Positions 17,147 to 25,658 of a DNA stretch of 64,000 nucleotides are shown in pieces. The first letter of the stretch is position 1; each line of letters begins with the position of its first letter. The stretch covers positions 1,242,001 to 1,306,000 of the forward strand of contig NZ_CP051216.1 in assembly GCF_012516435.1 (NCBI RefSeq), in the 5' to 3' direction. Below the pieces are notes generated by a model. It was given only the letters and a program-made list of their open reading frames with translations. It was not told the origin of the DNA and did not search any database. The stretch comes from Pseudodesulfovibrio sp. zrk46 (GTDB lineage Bacteria; Desulfobacterota; Desulfovibrionia; Desulfovibrionales; Desulfovibrionaceae). The position numbers and the translations under genes were made by a program.

Positions 17147-17571
17147 TATTCGCCTCCTTCCTTTTCCTTCTTGGGAAGGTCCACCATCTCAAGGCAGTCG
17201 TGCGGACAGAAGTCCACACAGCGACCGCAGTGGATGCAGACGTAGGGATTCACCTGGTGATCAAGGAAAATGGCGTCAACCGGGCACGCCTCGGCACACT
17301 TGCCGCAGCGGATGCAGAGGTTCTTCTTCTGCATGACACCGCCGTCCTTGCGCTGGGCCATGGCCCCGGTGGGGCAGACGTCAGCGCACGGAGCAGGGTG
17401 ACAGGCCAGACAAAGCTTGGCCTCGAAGCCGGTGGACAGGCCGCCCGCCGAAGCGATGCGGATGCCCGCCTTGTTCCACGAGAGAAATTTATGAACCTGA
17501 CGAGAACAGGCCAGCGAGCAGGAATGGCAGCCGATACACCGCTCCATCCTTGCAGCCCTGAGCGCTTTCAT
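17146..17571 (-). CDS. Polyferredoxin partner of the aldehyde oxidoreductase
   Basis: A 141-residue electron-transfer protein with four [4Fe-4S]-type cysteine sets: CIGCHSCSLAC, CLACHPAPCADVCP, CIRCGKCAEACP and CIHCGRCVDFCP. GGAGG precedes the ATG. It sits directly upstream of the AOR gene with overlapping stop and start, as in other bacterial AOR operons, where such a subunit relays electrons between the tungsten enzyme and ferredoxin or a further redox partner. Confidence 0.9.
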   Translation of the reverse strand: MKALRAARMERCIGCHSCSLACSRQVHKFLSWNKAGIRIASAGGLSTGFEAKLCLACHPAPCADVCPTGAMAQRKDGGVMQKKNLCIRCGKCAEACPVDAIFLDHQVNPYVCIHCGRCVDFCPHDCLEMVDLPKKEKEGGE

Positions 17572-17599
17572 AGTGCCTCCGGGGTGGGGAGTTAGGATT

Positions 17600-19222
17600 T
17601 TATACGCGTTCTAATATGTCATGCTTCAGTGACCACAGGACATGATTTTTTGCGGATTGCTCGTCTATCTGTGGTGCAACTTCAGTAAGTTTGCGTATCA
17701 GGGTGGCACTGTCAATTGGTTTACGCGCAAGGAAAACCAGTTTTTTTGCAACATTCGGGTCAATGGTGTGCGTCATGCCCGAATACAGGGTGGGGTAATC
17801 CTTGTCGCGGTAGAAGGCCTCGCCGGTCCGTCCGGCCTTGAGCGTGACGCCCTCCTCAAGGGTGCGCGAGGTGAAATGACCGAAAACTTTTCCGTAAGGA
17901 ATGGCAAGGGGATGCGCGATTTCGCGCAGGGGCTCGGCATCGGCCTCGGCCTGCCACAATGTATCCCACAACGTACAATGCTCTTGGATGACGCGCTGCC
18001 ATGTGAACTGCTCTTCCACGCACTTGCGGGCGGCCTCGCCCATGGTCCGTCGCATTTCCGGCGATTCGATCAACGTACGCAACGCATCGGCCAGCGCGGG
18101 CACTTCCACGGCAGTCCGCTGGGACAGGAGCAGGTGGTACTGATTGTCATAGGTCACCGGAGCGAGCAGATCGGCGTCCGGTGTTTCTTCCGGCCCCACG
18201 GTGGGCACCAGCAGCCCGGTCTCGCCGTGGACGATGATGTCCCGGTAGCCGTCGTATTCCGAGGCCACGGACGGCAGGCCGAACGCGCCCGCCTCCACCA
18301 TGGTGATGCCGAAGGTCTCCTGCGGATTGTCCGCGATGGACACGAAGATGTCGGCGGACTGGAACAGCTCGCACTTCTCCGCCTCGGTGGGACGCAGCTT
18401 GATGGAGGTCTGGATGCCCACGTTCTGCACGTAGTCGCGCAGGGTAGGCAGAAAATCGTCGTCGTCATCGGCCCAGCCAGCCAGTACCAGCTCCACGGAC
18501 TCACGGTCCACACCGTCACTGAACAGACGGTGCAGGGCGCGGATCAGCGGCAGCAGGTCCATCTTGGAATGATGGGAAATGCGCCCAAACACCAGCAGGC
18601 GCACCGGGCCGCCCTCGGCCCTGGCGCCACCGGGGCGCAGCTCATTGATGTCCACGGCCAGCGGGATGCGCGCCAGTTCGGGCGCAGGATATCCTGCTTC
18701 GTCCAGTCCGTACGATTCGCGAAGCCAGCCAAAAAAATTGCCCACGGCCTGTTTGCCCAATGTGGAGGTGCAGACGATGGCATCACGCGCCGTGGTGCCG
18801 GGCCACAGGTGGCGCAGGAACGGCACACCGAAGTCGGAATAGCTCAGGGAATGGATGGTGCCGGTGATGGGAAAGATGCGCCGACTATATCTATTTCGTA
18901 ATGCGGCCACGCTAGGTTGGCTGGTGATGCAGTCGGAAAGGTGAAAGCAATGATACTCCACCTCGGCCAGCTTGGCGGGCAACTCGCGGCGGTCAAACAC
19001 CTTGACGCGATCGGCAGCCACCAGCGTCGGAGCCACCTTTTCCAGATGTCCCATCAGGGACTTGCCGAGTTTACGGTCGGCCAGGAAGAAGTGGTATTCG
19101 TCAAAGGAATCGTCGCTGAGCAACGCGCCCAGAAACTTGATATTGGCCACTTTGCGGCCAAGGATCGGCCCTGGTTCGTAGAAAGGGTCCAGGGTGCCCC
19201 ATATGCGCTTGGATACGGACAT
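17600..19222 (-). CDS. Family 4-type glycosyltransferase
   Basis: A 540-residue protein with a GT-B fold. The second Rossmann half carries VRLLVFGRISHHSKMD, LVLAGWADDDD and the retaining-transferase EX7E block (ETFGITMVEAGAFGLP, two glutamates seven residues apart) followed by EYDGYRDI. Family 4 enzymes use nucleotide sugars to build glycans or glycolipids. About 130 C-terminal residues past the GT domain are unassigned. It stands alone between the AOR operon and the diguanylate cyclase gene, so its pathway is not evident. Confidence 0.82.
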   Translation of the reverse strand: MSVSKRIWGTLDPFYEPGPILGRKVANIKFLGALLSDDSFDEYHFFLADRKLGKSLMGHLEKVAPTLVAADRVKVFDRRELPAKLAEVEYHCFHLSDCITSQPSVAALRNRYSRRIFPITGTIHSLSYSDFGVPFLRHLWPGTTARDAIVCTSTLGKQAVGNFFGWLRESYGLDEAGYPAPELARIPLAVDINELRPGGARAEGGPVRLLVFGRISHHSKMDLLPLIRALHRLFSDGVDRESVELVLAGWADDDDDFLPTLRDYVQNVGIQTSIKLRPTEAEKCELFQSADIFVSIADNPQETFGITMVEAGAFGLPSVASEYDGYRDIIVHGETGLLVPTVGPEETPDADLLAPVTYDNQYHLLLSQRTAVEVPALADALRTLIESPEMRRTMGEAARKCVEEQFTWQRVIQEHCTLWDTLWQAEADAEPLREIAHPLAIPYGKVFGHFTSRTLEEGVTLKAGRTGEAFYRDKDYPTLYSGMTHTIDPNVAKKLVFLARKPIDSATLIRKLTEVAPQIDEQSAKNHVLWSLKHDILERV

Positions 19223-19469
19223 ACCCTAGGTCAAAACCGCTAGAGCCCTTTTTGTCAATGGGTTTGACAAGAAACAGACGGCACTTTTTTCCATGCGGTG
19301 CATAATACCCCGCTTTGCTTCTACAGAAAAAACTACGCAATATCGGTTTGTTGAAGATATTAATATTAAGTTTTCCGGCTCTTCACACAGATTGGCCCCC
19401 ATCTTGCTCAGTACCCTATGCAGACGCAGGGAAGCGTCGAGATTTTGACTCTCTTGAGGAGCCGGAGAC

Positions 19470-20963
19470 ATGCAGAACAGAAGAATCAAGCGGGGCAAGC
19501 GACCCGAACTCATGTGGGGCCTTGGATTGAGCGATCAGCTCAAGAAGCAGGTCGAAATGGGTGTTGGCCCCGGTTTTTACGTACGAAATTTCCCAGCTGG
19601 AGCCTTTCCCTGGACCAAGGAACTGATGCAGGACGAGAAGCCGTCCGCAGCCTGGATCCCCTGGTCTGTGTGGGAAGACATGCCAGAATTCCGCAAGGAA
19701 GAATACCGCAGCCAGGATTCCACGCATCGCATTCTCATTCAGGATGAGAATGACGAGCCCATTGAGATGGATCAGGTGCTGGCCGAAGGTTTCCTGACCG
19801 TGGTTCGCACACCCCTGACGCGCCCCAAGGTGCAGGACGCCGTGTTCCGCGCCAAGGAAGTGACTTCCATGTACTCGGACATCTACCGCATGACCGAGGA
19901 AATCCTGCTCGAACGTGAACTGCTCGCCCGTAAGACCGACCAGCTCATGTTCCTGAACCGCATCCTTGCCTCGGCCACCGAGTCGCTGGAACCCACCACC
20001 ATTCTCCTGAACGCCAAGGAGACCCTGTCACTGGTGCTCCCCATCAAGCAGCTCCACGCCGCCTTCTGGACCTATCAGGCTGAATCCGACGTCGCCGACG
20101 TGGAGATCTTCCTCAACGGTACCATGCCGCCAGAAACAGAGTCCGCATGGGTTGAACATCTCATGGACTCTGCCGCCAACATGGGCAGCGGGCCGGTGAA
20201 CGGTTTCCAGATCGTGCACGCCGAATCCACCCGTCGACCCGAATTTTCCCAGAAGCCCAAGGACGGCCGTCTCGTGACCATGCCGCTCACCGCCGGTCAG
20301 CAGACCTTCGGTTGTCTCGCGCTGCTCTGCGAGCCTGATTACCGCCTCGGCAAGGATCAGGTAGAGACCTTCCGCTCCGCCGTGAACCATCTCGGTCTCG
20401 CGCTCCGCAACTCACTCCTCTACAAGGAAGTGAAGCTGCGCGCCGACCGCGACGGTCTCACCCGAATTTACAACCGCCATTCCTTTGAAGAGCGGCTCAT
20501 CTACGAAATCAAGCGTCGCCGTCGTTACAACCACGACCTGTCGCTGCTCATGGTCGACCTCGATCATTTCAAGCACGTCAACGACACGTACGGTCACAAG
20601 GCTGGTGATATGGTGCTCCGCAAGGTCGGCGAGATTCTCACCGACACCTTCCGTACCACTGACCTCGCTGCCCGCTACGGTGGCGAAGAGTTCGTCGTAC
20701 TGCTCCCGCATACCACCGAAAAGGATGCCTGGTGTCTGGCCGAGCGCGTGCGTGAAGCCATTCAGGCCTGTCAGTTCCACTTCGACGGGCATGACTTCAC
20801 CGTCACCGCCTCCATCGGCGTGGCCTCGGTCGAAGCCGGATCGCTCACCAAGGACGACGACCTTATCCTCAAGGCAGACAAGGCCCTCTACAAGGCCAAG
20901 CACAACGGCCGCAACATGGTCGTCATCTCCAAGGAAAAGGCCGGACGGGCCGCCATGCAATAG
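19470..20963 (+). CDS. Diguanylate cyclase (GAF-like + GGDEF)
   Basis: A 497-residue soluble sensor-output protein. Residues 1-150 are unassigned, a GAF-like domain follows a coiled-coil stretch (about 150-320), and the GGDEF domain occupies about 335-490. The active-site motif is GGEEF and the RTTD product-inhibition site lies five residues upstream, so it should make c-di-GMP and be feedback-controlled. There is no membrane segment. GAGGAG lies upstream of the ATG. A terminator follows at 20985. Confidence 0.92.
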   Translation: MQNRRIKRGKRPELMWGLGLSDQLKKQVEMGVGPGFYVRNFPAGAFPWTKELMQDEKPSAAWIPWSVWEDMPEFRKEEYRSQDSTHRILIQDENDEPIEMDQVLAEGFLTVVRTPLTRPKVQDAVFRAKEVTSMYSDIYRMTEEILLERELLARKTDQLMFLNRILASATESLEPTTILLNAKETLSLVLPIKQLHAAFWTYQAESDVADVEIFLNGTMPPETESAWVEHLMDSAANMGSGPVNGFQIVHAESTRRPEFSQKPKDGRLVTMPLTAGQQTFGCLALLCEPDYRLGKDQVETFRSAVNHLGLALRNSLLYKEVKLRADRDGLTRIYNRHSFEERLIYEIKRRRRYNHDLSLLMVDLDHFKHVNDTYGHKAGDMVLRKVGEILTDTFRTTDLAARYGGEEFVVLLPHTTEKDAWCLAERVREAIQACQFHFDGHDFTVTASIGVASVEAGSLTKDDDLILKADKALYKAKHNGRNMVVISKEKAGRAAMQ

Positions 20964-20984
20964 ACGCCATAACATTTGCACATG

Positions 20985-21020
20985 AAAAAGCCCTCTCGGT
21001 AATCCGGGAGGGCTTTTTGT
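20985..21020 (+). terminator. Terminator of the diguanylate cyclase gene
   Basis: AAAAAGCCCTC pairs with GAGGGCTTTTT and a T-run lies on the plus strand, 22 bases after the stop. Confidence 0.9.
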
Positions 21021-21058
21021 TATGCCTGCCGGCGGCCTCCTCGCCGAAGGCGGCGTCT

Positions 21059-21180
21059 ATCGCTGCTGTCTACATCCGTAAAGCTCGAAGACTCGCTAAC
21101 GGCTGAAGCCCGACGGCTTAAGAACCTTTTGTAAAAGGTTCTTAAGAATCTCCAAAACTTTTTATCGCTCGCTTCGCTCG
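21059..21180 (-). repeat. Dispersed repeat family B, full copy
   Basis: It consists of a 51-bp unit (21059-21109) that recurs at 21268, 42504 and 47513, a CTTAAGAACC...GGTTCTTAAG palindrome, AATCTCCAAAAC, and the palindrome CGCTCGCTTCGCTCG. The second half (21110-21180) recurs as a reverse complement at 24468-24540. It lies in the 512-base gene-free stretch between 20963 and 21476, together with a family A copy. Confidence 0.7.
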
Positions 21181-21222
21181 GGATTGTTCGAGTTTAAAAG
21201 TCACACTTATATATAATTACCC

Positions 21223-21343
21223 TTGCGGCGACAGCCGCAGATGGGATTCCAAAGGCCCTCGGCCTTTGCTTCAGTCGTTGGCGAGTCTTCGAGCCTTACG
21301 AATGAAGACAGCAGAGATGGCGGGTGCAGGGCAGCGCCCTGCT
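21223..21343. repeat. Repeat family A copy interrupted by a family B unit
   Basis: GCGGCGACAGCCGC, ATGGGATTCCAAAGG and CGGCCTTT match the copy at 38167. After CGGCCTTT a 51-base segment (21268-21318) interrupts, and the family A sequence resumes with GGCGGGTGCAGGGCAGC. The interrupting segment matches the family B unit at 42504-42554 over its full 51 bases with seven mismatches. Confidence 0.7.
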
Positions 21344-21475
21344 CGTCGAAGACGCCTCTCCGGCGAGGAGGCCCGCGGCAGCGGCCCCCGGCAGGGTCTT
21401 CCAAAGCCACTCGAGTTGACGCACAACCTTTTGTCGTTCATAGAATAAGACTAGAACTACAAAAAGGTGGAAACC

Positions 21476-22657
21476 GTGCAGTTGGCCCTACGAATCATGG
21501 ACACGCTTGCGGGATGGTGCCGCAGCCCCTTCGGAAAACTGACCCTGCTCATTATGGTGATGCTGGGCAGCAGCACTGTGGGGTTCTGGTATTTCGAGCA
21601 CTATCCGAACGGCGAAATCCATGACCTGTTCGGCGCATTGTGGTGGGCGGTGGTAACGCTGACCACGGTGGGATACGGGGATATGGTCCCGGGCACAGTG
21701 GGCGGCAAGATCATGGGTGTGTTCGTCATGATCTGCGGCATCGGTCTGGTTTCCACTCTGACGGGTAATTTGGCCTCCATGCTGGTGGAGCGCAAGGCCA
21801 GAAAGCGCAAGGGGCTGCTCAAGGTGAACCTGACAAATCACGTCATCATCGTCGGCTGGAACGAATTCGGGCTGGAACTGATCGCGGCACTGCGTGACAA
21901 CCACGTTATCGGCAGCGGCCAGAAAGGGCGTTCCGATCTGGTGCTGGTCAATGCGCTTCCGGCAGATAACCGCGAAGCCATCGCCTTCCAACTGGAAATG
22001 GGCGAACACCTCCACTTCGTGCATGGAGCCATCACCAATGAATCGGTGCTGCAACGATCCGGCATTGCCCGGGCCAAGGTGGTGTACCTGCTGTCGCAAC
22101 ACGAGGAGCAATCCTCCAAGGATGCGGATCAGGAAACCCTCTATGCAGCTCTGGCCATCAGAGAACTGTCGTCCCAAGTGCCGCTGTACGGCGAGGTGGC
22201 CCTGCCTGAAAACCGCAAGCATATGCTGCGGGCAGGCGTGAACGAGATACTGGTGCATGGCCAGCTCACTTCGCTCATCCTCGGCCTCATGGGTGCGAAC
22301 CCGTCCATGTGGACCTTCCTGCAAGAAATTTTGGGCATGCGCGGCAACAACCACATGGGCTTCAAGACGCTTACCCGCGAAGAGCAACAGCTCAACTGGG
22401 GCGACCTCATGACGCAATTCCGCGCCAATCATCAGCTCCCGTTGGCCCTGTGTCATGTGAGCAAACAGCTCTCCCTGGAAGATGTACTCGATGAAAGCTC
22501 GGCGCTGGACCAGTTCATTCTGGAACTGTTCGAAAGCTCCGGACAGGAGACCAGCATGGGGCAATCCGGGCCCAGCGTGCTGGCCAATCCGCCGGACGAT
22601 GAATCGCTGGCAGGATACGATGCGGTCCTGTTCCTCTATCCCGGAGCGACACGATGA
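21476..22657 (+). CDS. Two-helix potassium channel with RCK/TrkA-N domain
   Basis: A membrane channel of about 393 residues. Two helices flank a pore loop with the K+ filter TVGYGD, followed by a cytoplasmic RCK/TrkA-N domain (NHVIIVGWNEFGLEL, Rossmann-like) and a long C-terminal part. The preferred start is GTG at 21476, with AAGGTGG upstream; a GTG at 21467 is in frame but lies on that ribosome-binding site. Its stop overlaps the start of a cyclic-nucleotide-binding gene (ATGA), so channel and sensor are probably made together. Confidence 0.88.
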   Translation: MQLALRIMDTLAGWCRSPFGKLTLLIMVMLGSSTVGFWYFEHYPNGEIHDLFGALWWAVVTLTTVGYGDMVPGTVGGKIMGVFVMICGIGLVSTLTGNLASMLVERKARKRKGLLKVNLTNHVIIVGWNEFGLELIAALRDNHVIGSGQKGRSDLVLVNALPADNREAIAFQLEMGEHLHFVHGAITNESVLQRSGIARAKVVYLLSQHEEQSSKDADQETLYAALAIRELSSQVPLYGEVALPENRKHMLRAGVNEILVHGQLTSLILGLMGANPSMWTFLQEILGMRGNNHMGFKTLTREEQQLNWGDLMTQFRANHQLPLALCHVSKQLSLEDVLDESSALDQFILELFESSGQETSMGQSGPSVLANPPDDESLAGYDAVLFLYPGATR

Positions 22658-23181
22658 GCACCAACATCGAATGGGAAACCATCTCTCTCTTTCAGGACCT
22701 GCCTGACTATCTGATCGACAAGGTGAAACCCATCTTTGAGGTCAGAACCATTAACGCGGGCAACGACCTTATCACCGAAGGAGATCAGGGCGACGAGATG
22801 TTCATCCTCATCCGTGGGCGCGTGCGCATAACCAAGTCCATGCTCATGCAAGGCATGAACCTGCCCATCATGGAGGTCAACACGCCGCGCAAGGTCCTCG
22901 CCACTCTGGACCAGACCCACTATCCCGTGTTCGGCGAGATCGCGCTCATCGACCGCGACACCCGCTCCGCCACCATACAGGTCCTTGAAGACGCGGAGTT
23001 CCTCGTCACCAACCGTGACCGCTTCTTCGAGCTGGCAGAGAAGCACCCGCACATCGGTAACCATATGCTCATGGCCGTGGCCAAACGCATGGCCTCCACC
23101 ATCCGCAAGGGCAACTCGGAATTGGTCAAGGTTTCCACCGCCTTGGCGCTGGCTTTGTCGCGCTACAAGACCATCCCGTAA
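22654..23181 (+). CDS. Cyclic-nucleotide-binding domain protein
   Basis: A 175-residue stand-alone cNMP-binding domain. The beta-roll has ITEGDQGDEMFILIRG and a phosphate-binding cassette FGEIALIDRDTRSATI with the Arg that contacts the cyclic phosphate. There is no DNA-binding HTH after it, so it is not a CRP-type regulator. It overlaps the K+ channel gene by four bases and may gate that channel as a separate subunit; in classical CNG/MloK-type channels this domain is fused to the pore. Confidence 0.82.
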   Translation: MSTNIEWETISLFQDLPDYLIDKVKPIFEVRTINAGNDLITEGDQGDEMFILIRGRVRITKSMLMQGMNLPIMEVNTPRKVLATLDQTHYPVFGEIALIDRDTRSATIQVLEDAEFLVTNRDRFFELAEKHPHIGNHMLMAVAKRMASTIRKGNSELVKVSTALALALSRYKTIP

Positions 23182-23247
23182 GCCTCTTTTCTTCTCGCAC
23201 ATCCCTGCCTTTTCGCCTCGGGGCATCTCTTTTTACGCACTTTGCGC

Positions 23248-23296
23248 TTGACACTTTGTCATTTTGTCGCCTAGCTATATCAAGACATCTTGATAT
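23248..23296 (+). promoter_or_regulatory. metF promoter with overlapping palindromic operator
   Basis: TTGACA at 23248-23253 is followed after 18 bases by TAGCTA. The perfect 9+9 palindrome ATATCAAGACATCTTGATAT (23277-23296) covers the end of the -10 region and the likely start point, where a bound protein would block transcription. In Desulfovibrionales methionine-cycle genes are controlled by the ArsR-family repressor SahR at CAAG/CTTG palindromes; that assignment is inference from context. Confidence 0.55.
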
Positions 23297-23339
23297 ACAG
23301 ATTTAGTAATATAGTAGAGAGAGCAAGGAGTTAAGAGAT

Positions 23340-24209
23340 ATGTTCATTCCCGATTTGATCAATTCGAATGATGGCCCGTTCATTTCCGTCGAATTTTTGC
23401 CGCCCCGCCGCGAGGCCGAATGGGAAGGATTCCAGACAGCCGTGGAAAAGATCAAAGCCATCCAGCCGCTATTCGCCGCCGTAACCTGTGGAGCAGGCGG
23501 TTCCGGTTCCCTCGGCACTCTGAAGGCGTCTCGCAATCTGGCCGAGGAGCACGGCTTCAACGTCATGCCCCATGTAGCCTGTGTGCATTCCAAACTGGAG
23601 TCCCTCAAGCAGCAGCTCGACGACATCAAGGCCTGCGGTATCCGCAATGTGCTCGCTGTACGCGGAGATTATCCCGAAGGCGTCGAGTCCGCGCCCGAAG
23701 GGCTTCGCTATGCGTCCGATCTCGTGCAGCGCATCAACGAGTTGGCCCCTGATCTCGCCGTGGGTGTGGCCGCCTATCCCGACGGGCATCCCGAGTCCCG
23801 TTCCATCATCGAGGACATCGAATTTCTCAAGCTCAAGCTCGACGCCGGAGCCGCCTTTGGTGTGACGCAGCTCTTTTTCGACAACCGCCGCTATTTCGAC
23901 ATGGTCGATCGCCTCGCCGCCATGGGTTGCCACAAGCCCATCATTCCGTCCGTGTTGCCCGTCCGTACCCTCGGTCAAATCAAGCGCGTGACCCAGCTTT
24001 GCGATGCCCCAGTGCCCGGCAACACCCTCGCCGCCATCGAAAATGCCCACGCCAAGGGTGGTAACGATGCTGTGATGGAACTCGGTATTCAGCTCGCCGC
24101 CGACCAGATCGCCGACCTTATCAAGAACGGTGCGCACGGTGTGCATATCTACCCCTTCAATCGGGCCGACATGTGTGTTGATATTCTGGAGCGTGCTGGG
24201 TTGATGTAA
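23340..24209 (+). CDS. metF: Methylenetetrahydrofolate reductase
   Basis: A 289-residue TIM-barrel flavoprotein that reduces 5,10-methylene-THF to 5-methyl-THF for methionine synthesis. It is recognised from ISVEFLPPR (catalytic Glu), AVTCGAGGSG, NVLAVRGDYPEG and GVTQLFFDNRRYFDM. GGAG is near the ATG. It is monocistronic with its own regulated promoter. A long hairpin and repeat modules follow. Confidence 0.95.
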   Translation: MFIPDLINSNDGPFISVEFLPPRREAEWEGFQTAVEKIKAIQPLFAAVTCGAGGSGSLGTLKASRNLAEEHGFNVMPHVACVHSKLESLKQQLDDIKACGIRNVLAVRGDYPEGVESAPEGLRYASDLVQRINELAPDLAVGVAAYPDGHPESRSIIEDIEFLKLKLDAGAAFGVTQLFFDNRRYFDMVDRLAAMGCHKPIIPSVLPVRTLGQIKRVTQLCDAPVPGNTLAAIENAHAKGGNDAVMELGIQLAADQIADLIKNGAHGVHIYPFNRADMCVDILERAGLM

Positions 24210-24240
24210 AGGCAGAAGAGGAAGCCGCCTTCGGCGGGAT

Positions 24241-24293
24241 TGTCAGGTGATTTCGCCTCTGGCGGCCAAGGACTCGCGCCCTTGGATCCCATT
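24241..24293. repeat. Repeat family A, GGTGATTTCGCC form
   Basis: GTCAGGTGATTTCGCCTC, GGCGGCCAAGG and CCCTTGGATCCCATT. The same module is at 33488, 38036 and 42354, and in reverse orientation at 33607-33677. Confidence 0.65.
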
Positions 24294-24295
24294 TT

Positions 24296-24365
24296 GTTTG
24301 AAATAGTTCGTCCTCGGACTGACCGGAACCACCAAAGGTCAGCCCGAGGACGAACTATTTCAAAC
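24296..24365. terminator. 29-bp inverted repeat (long hairpin) after metF
   Basis: The arms at 24296-24324 and 24337-24365 pair over 29 bases with one mismatch around a 12-base loop. The outer arm begins GTTTGAAATAGTTCG. It lies 87 bases after the metF stop. It is longer than ordinary terminators and has no T-run directly after the stem. Confidence 0.55.
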
Positions 24366-24467
24366 GGTAGCCCACGCCACAAGCTTCTGCATTCGAAAGC
24401 AAAAAATCGTGTGGTAGCGTCCGAAACAATCAATTCCAGATACCCCCTTCAGTATACCCCCCCACTT

Positions 24468-24540
24468 CGAGCGAAGCGAGCGACAAAAGGTTTAGGAGAT
24501 TCTTAAGAACCCTTTTCCCAAAGGGTTCTTAAGCCGTCGG
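24468..24540 (+). repeat. Dispersed repeat family B, partial copy
   Basis: CGAGCGAAGCGAGCG, AAAAGGTTTAGGAG and the palindrome CTTAAGAACCC...GGGTTCTTAAG, then GCCGTCGG. It is the reverse complement of 21110-21180. The 51-bp unit is absent here; a GC-rich CCCGCCCGGCGAGGG follows. Apart from these repeats the 400 bases between metF and the phosphoesterase gene hold nothing I recognise. Confidence 0.65.
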
Positions 24541-24611
24541 AGACGCCCGCCCGGCGAGGGCACACCGGAGGCATTCTTGCCCTGGCTCGCACAAAGGTAT
24601 AGAGTTTCATC

Positions 24612-25346
24612 ATGCCGAAAATAGCTGTTTTTTCAGACGTGCATAGCAACTACGAAGCACTGTTGAGAGTGTTCGAAGACATCGACAAACAGGGCGTGGA
24701 CTCGATCTACTGCCTGGGCGATCTGGTGGGCTATGGCCCGCAACCTCAGGAATGCTGTGATCTGGTCCGCGAACGGGGCGAGAGCGTGCAGATGGTGCAG
24801 GGCAACCACGAGCAGGGGCTGATCAATATCTACTACCTGCAAGGGTTCAATCAGCCGGCCAAGGACGCCCTGCGCAAGACGCGGGAGATGGTCACTGACG
24901 AGACTTATGAATGGCTGGTGGCCCACCCGAAAAGCCTGTCGGAACAGGGCTGTAGGTTTGTACATGGCGTACCGCCGAACTCGGCCAGCGAGTACATCTG
25001 GAAGTACGAAAAAGAGATGGGCGAAGTGTTCTCCCGGTACACGGAGGGGGTATGCTTCGTTGGCCATACCCATGACCTGATGCGGTTCACCTGCCGCGAC
25101 AGAAAGGCCTCGGAAAAGCTGCCCCTGAATGAGGGAGAATTGAGGCTGGATAAGGATACCCGGCACCTCCTGAATATCGGGGCCGTAGGCCAACCACGGG
25201 ACGGCGATAATTCAGCCAAGTATGCGCTTTACGACACGGACGCGCAGATTCTAACCATGCGCTTCATTCCCTATGACATCAAAAAGACCGCCGATCTCAT
25301 CCGTGCATGCGGTCTGCACAGGGGTTATGCCGACCGACTTTGGTAA
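24612..25346 (+). CDS. Metallophosphoesterase (calcineurin-like, YfcE type)
   Basis: A 244-residue cytoplasmic phosphoesterase with the dinuclear metal motifs in order: SDVHSN (DxH, 8-13), GDLVGYGP (GDxxG), GNHEQ (GNHE) and VGHTHDLM (GHTH). The family splits phosphodiesters or phosphomonoesters; the substrate is unknown. The ribosome-binding site is weak (AAAGG, 13 bases away). A CsoR-like palindrome and a terminator follow the stop. Confidence 0.88.
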   Translation: MPKIAVFSDVHSNYEALLRVFEDIDKQGVDSIYCLGDLVGYGPQPQECCDLVRERGESVQMVQGNHEQGLINIYYLQGFNQPAKDALRKTREMVTDETYEWLVAHPKSLSEQGCRFVHGVPPNSASEYIWKYEKEMGEVFSRYTEGVCFVGHTHDLMRFTCRDRKASEKLPLNEGELRLDKDTRHLLNIGAVGQPRDGDNSAKYALYDTDAQILTMRFIPYDIKKTADLIRACGLHRGYADRLW

Positions 25347-25371
25347 CACCCAATACATATATTTATGGCAC

Positions 25372-25390
25372 AATACCTAGGTAGGGTATT
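25372..25390. promoter_or_regulatory. CsoR/CstR-type palindrome 1
   Basis: AATACC-TAGGTAG-GGTATT, a TACC...GGTA inverted repeat like those at 25521 and 32724. It sits upstream of the terminator at 25416, not at a promoter I can identify, so its role is less certain than that of the other two. Confidence 0.4.
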
Positions 25391-25415
25391 TTAGCGAACC
25401 ATTATATTTTTTTTG

Positions 25416-25450
25416 ACGGCCATCGGATTTTTCCCGATGGCCGTTCTTAT
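25416..25450 (+). terminator. Terminator after the phosphoesterase gene
   Basis: ACGGCCATCGG pairs with CCGATGGCCGT (25416-25444), followed by TCTTATTT. A run of eight T's also precedes the stem. Confidence 0.75.
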
Positions 25451-25511
25451 TTATTGATATCATTAACTCTATTTATATGTTTTGAGACAGTTACAAAATT
25501 GCGAAACCCTA

Positions 25512-25540
25512 TTGACACCTATACCCCCTATGGGTATTGA
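25512..25540 (+). promoter_or_regulatory. Promoter with CstR-type operator before the cytochrome c / reductase locus
   Basis: TTGACA at 25512 and TATTGA at 25535 are 17 bases apart. The spacer and -10 are occupied by the palindrome ATACCCCCTATGGGTAT (25521-25537). TACCC...GGGTA operators are bound by CsoR-family repressors, and a CstR-type member is encoded at 32801. Binding here would occlude RNA polymerase. Confidence 0.6.
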
Positions 25541-25658
25541 TAGAGAAAAGGTACCGCTACGGGGTACCAGTTATAATGGAAATAATGGGCTCACCCCCCT
25601 TAGGGTGCAAAATGAGGTTGTTGCATCCAGAAATAGGTAACCAAAAATGGAGGATAAT

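Noticed and set aside
15767-17245. Open frame of 492 codons on the plus strand over the aldehyde oxidoreductase gene
   Set aside because: Antisense shadow; His/Val/Gly-rich low-complexity translation without family signs.
25551-25569. GGTACC...GGTACC as a further CstR operator
   Set aside because: The arms are self-complementary and the TACCC core is broken; it lies downstream of the promoter. It may be a weak extra site, but this is not supported.
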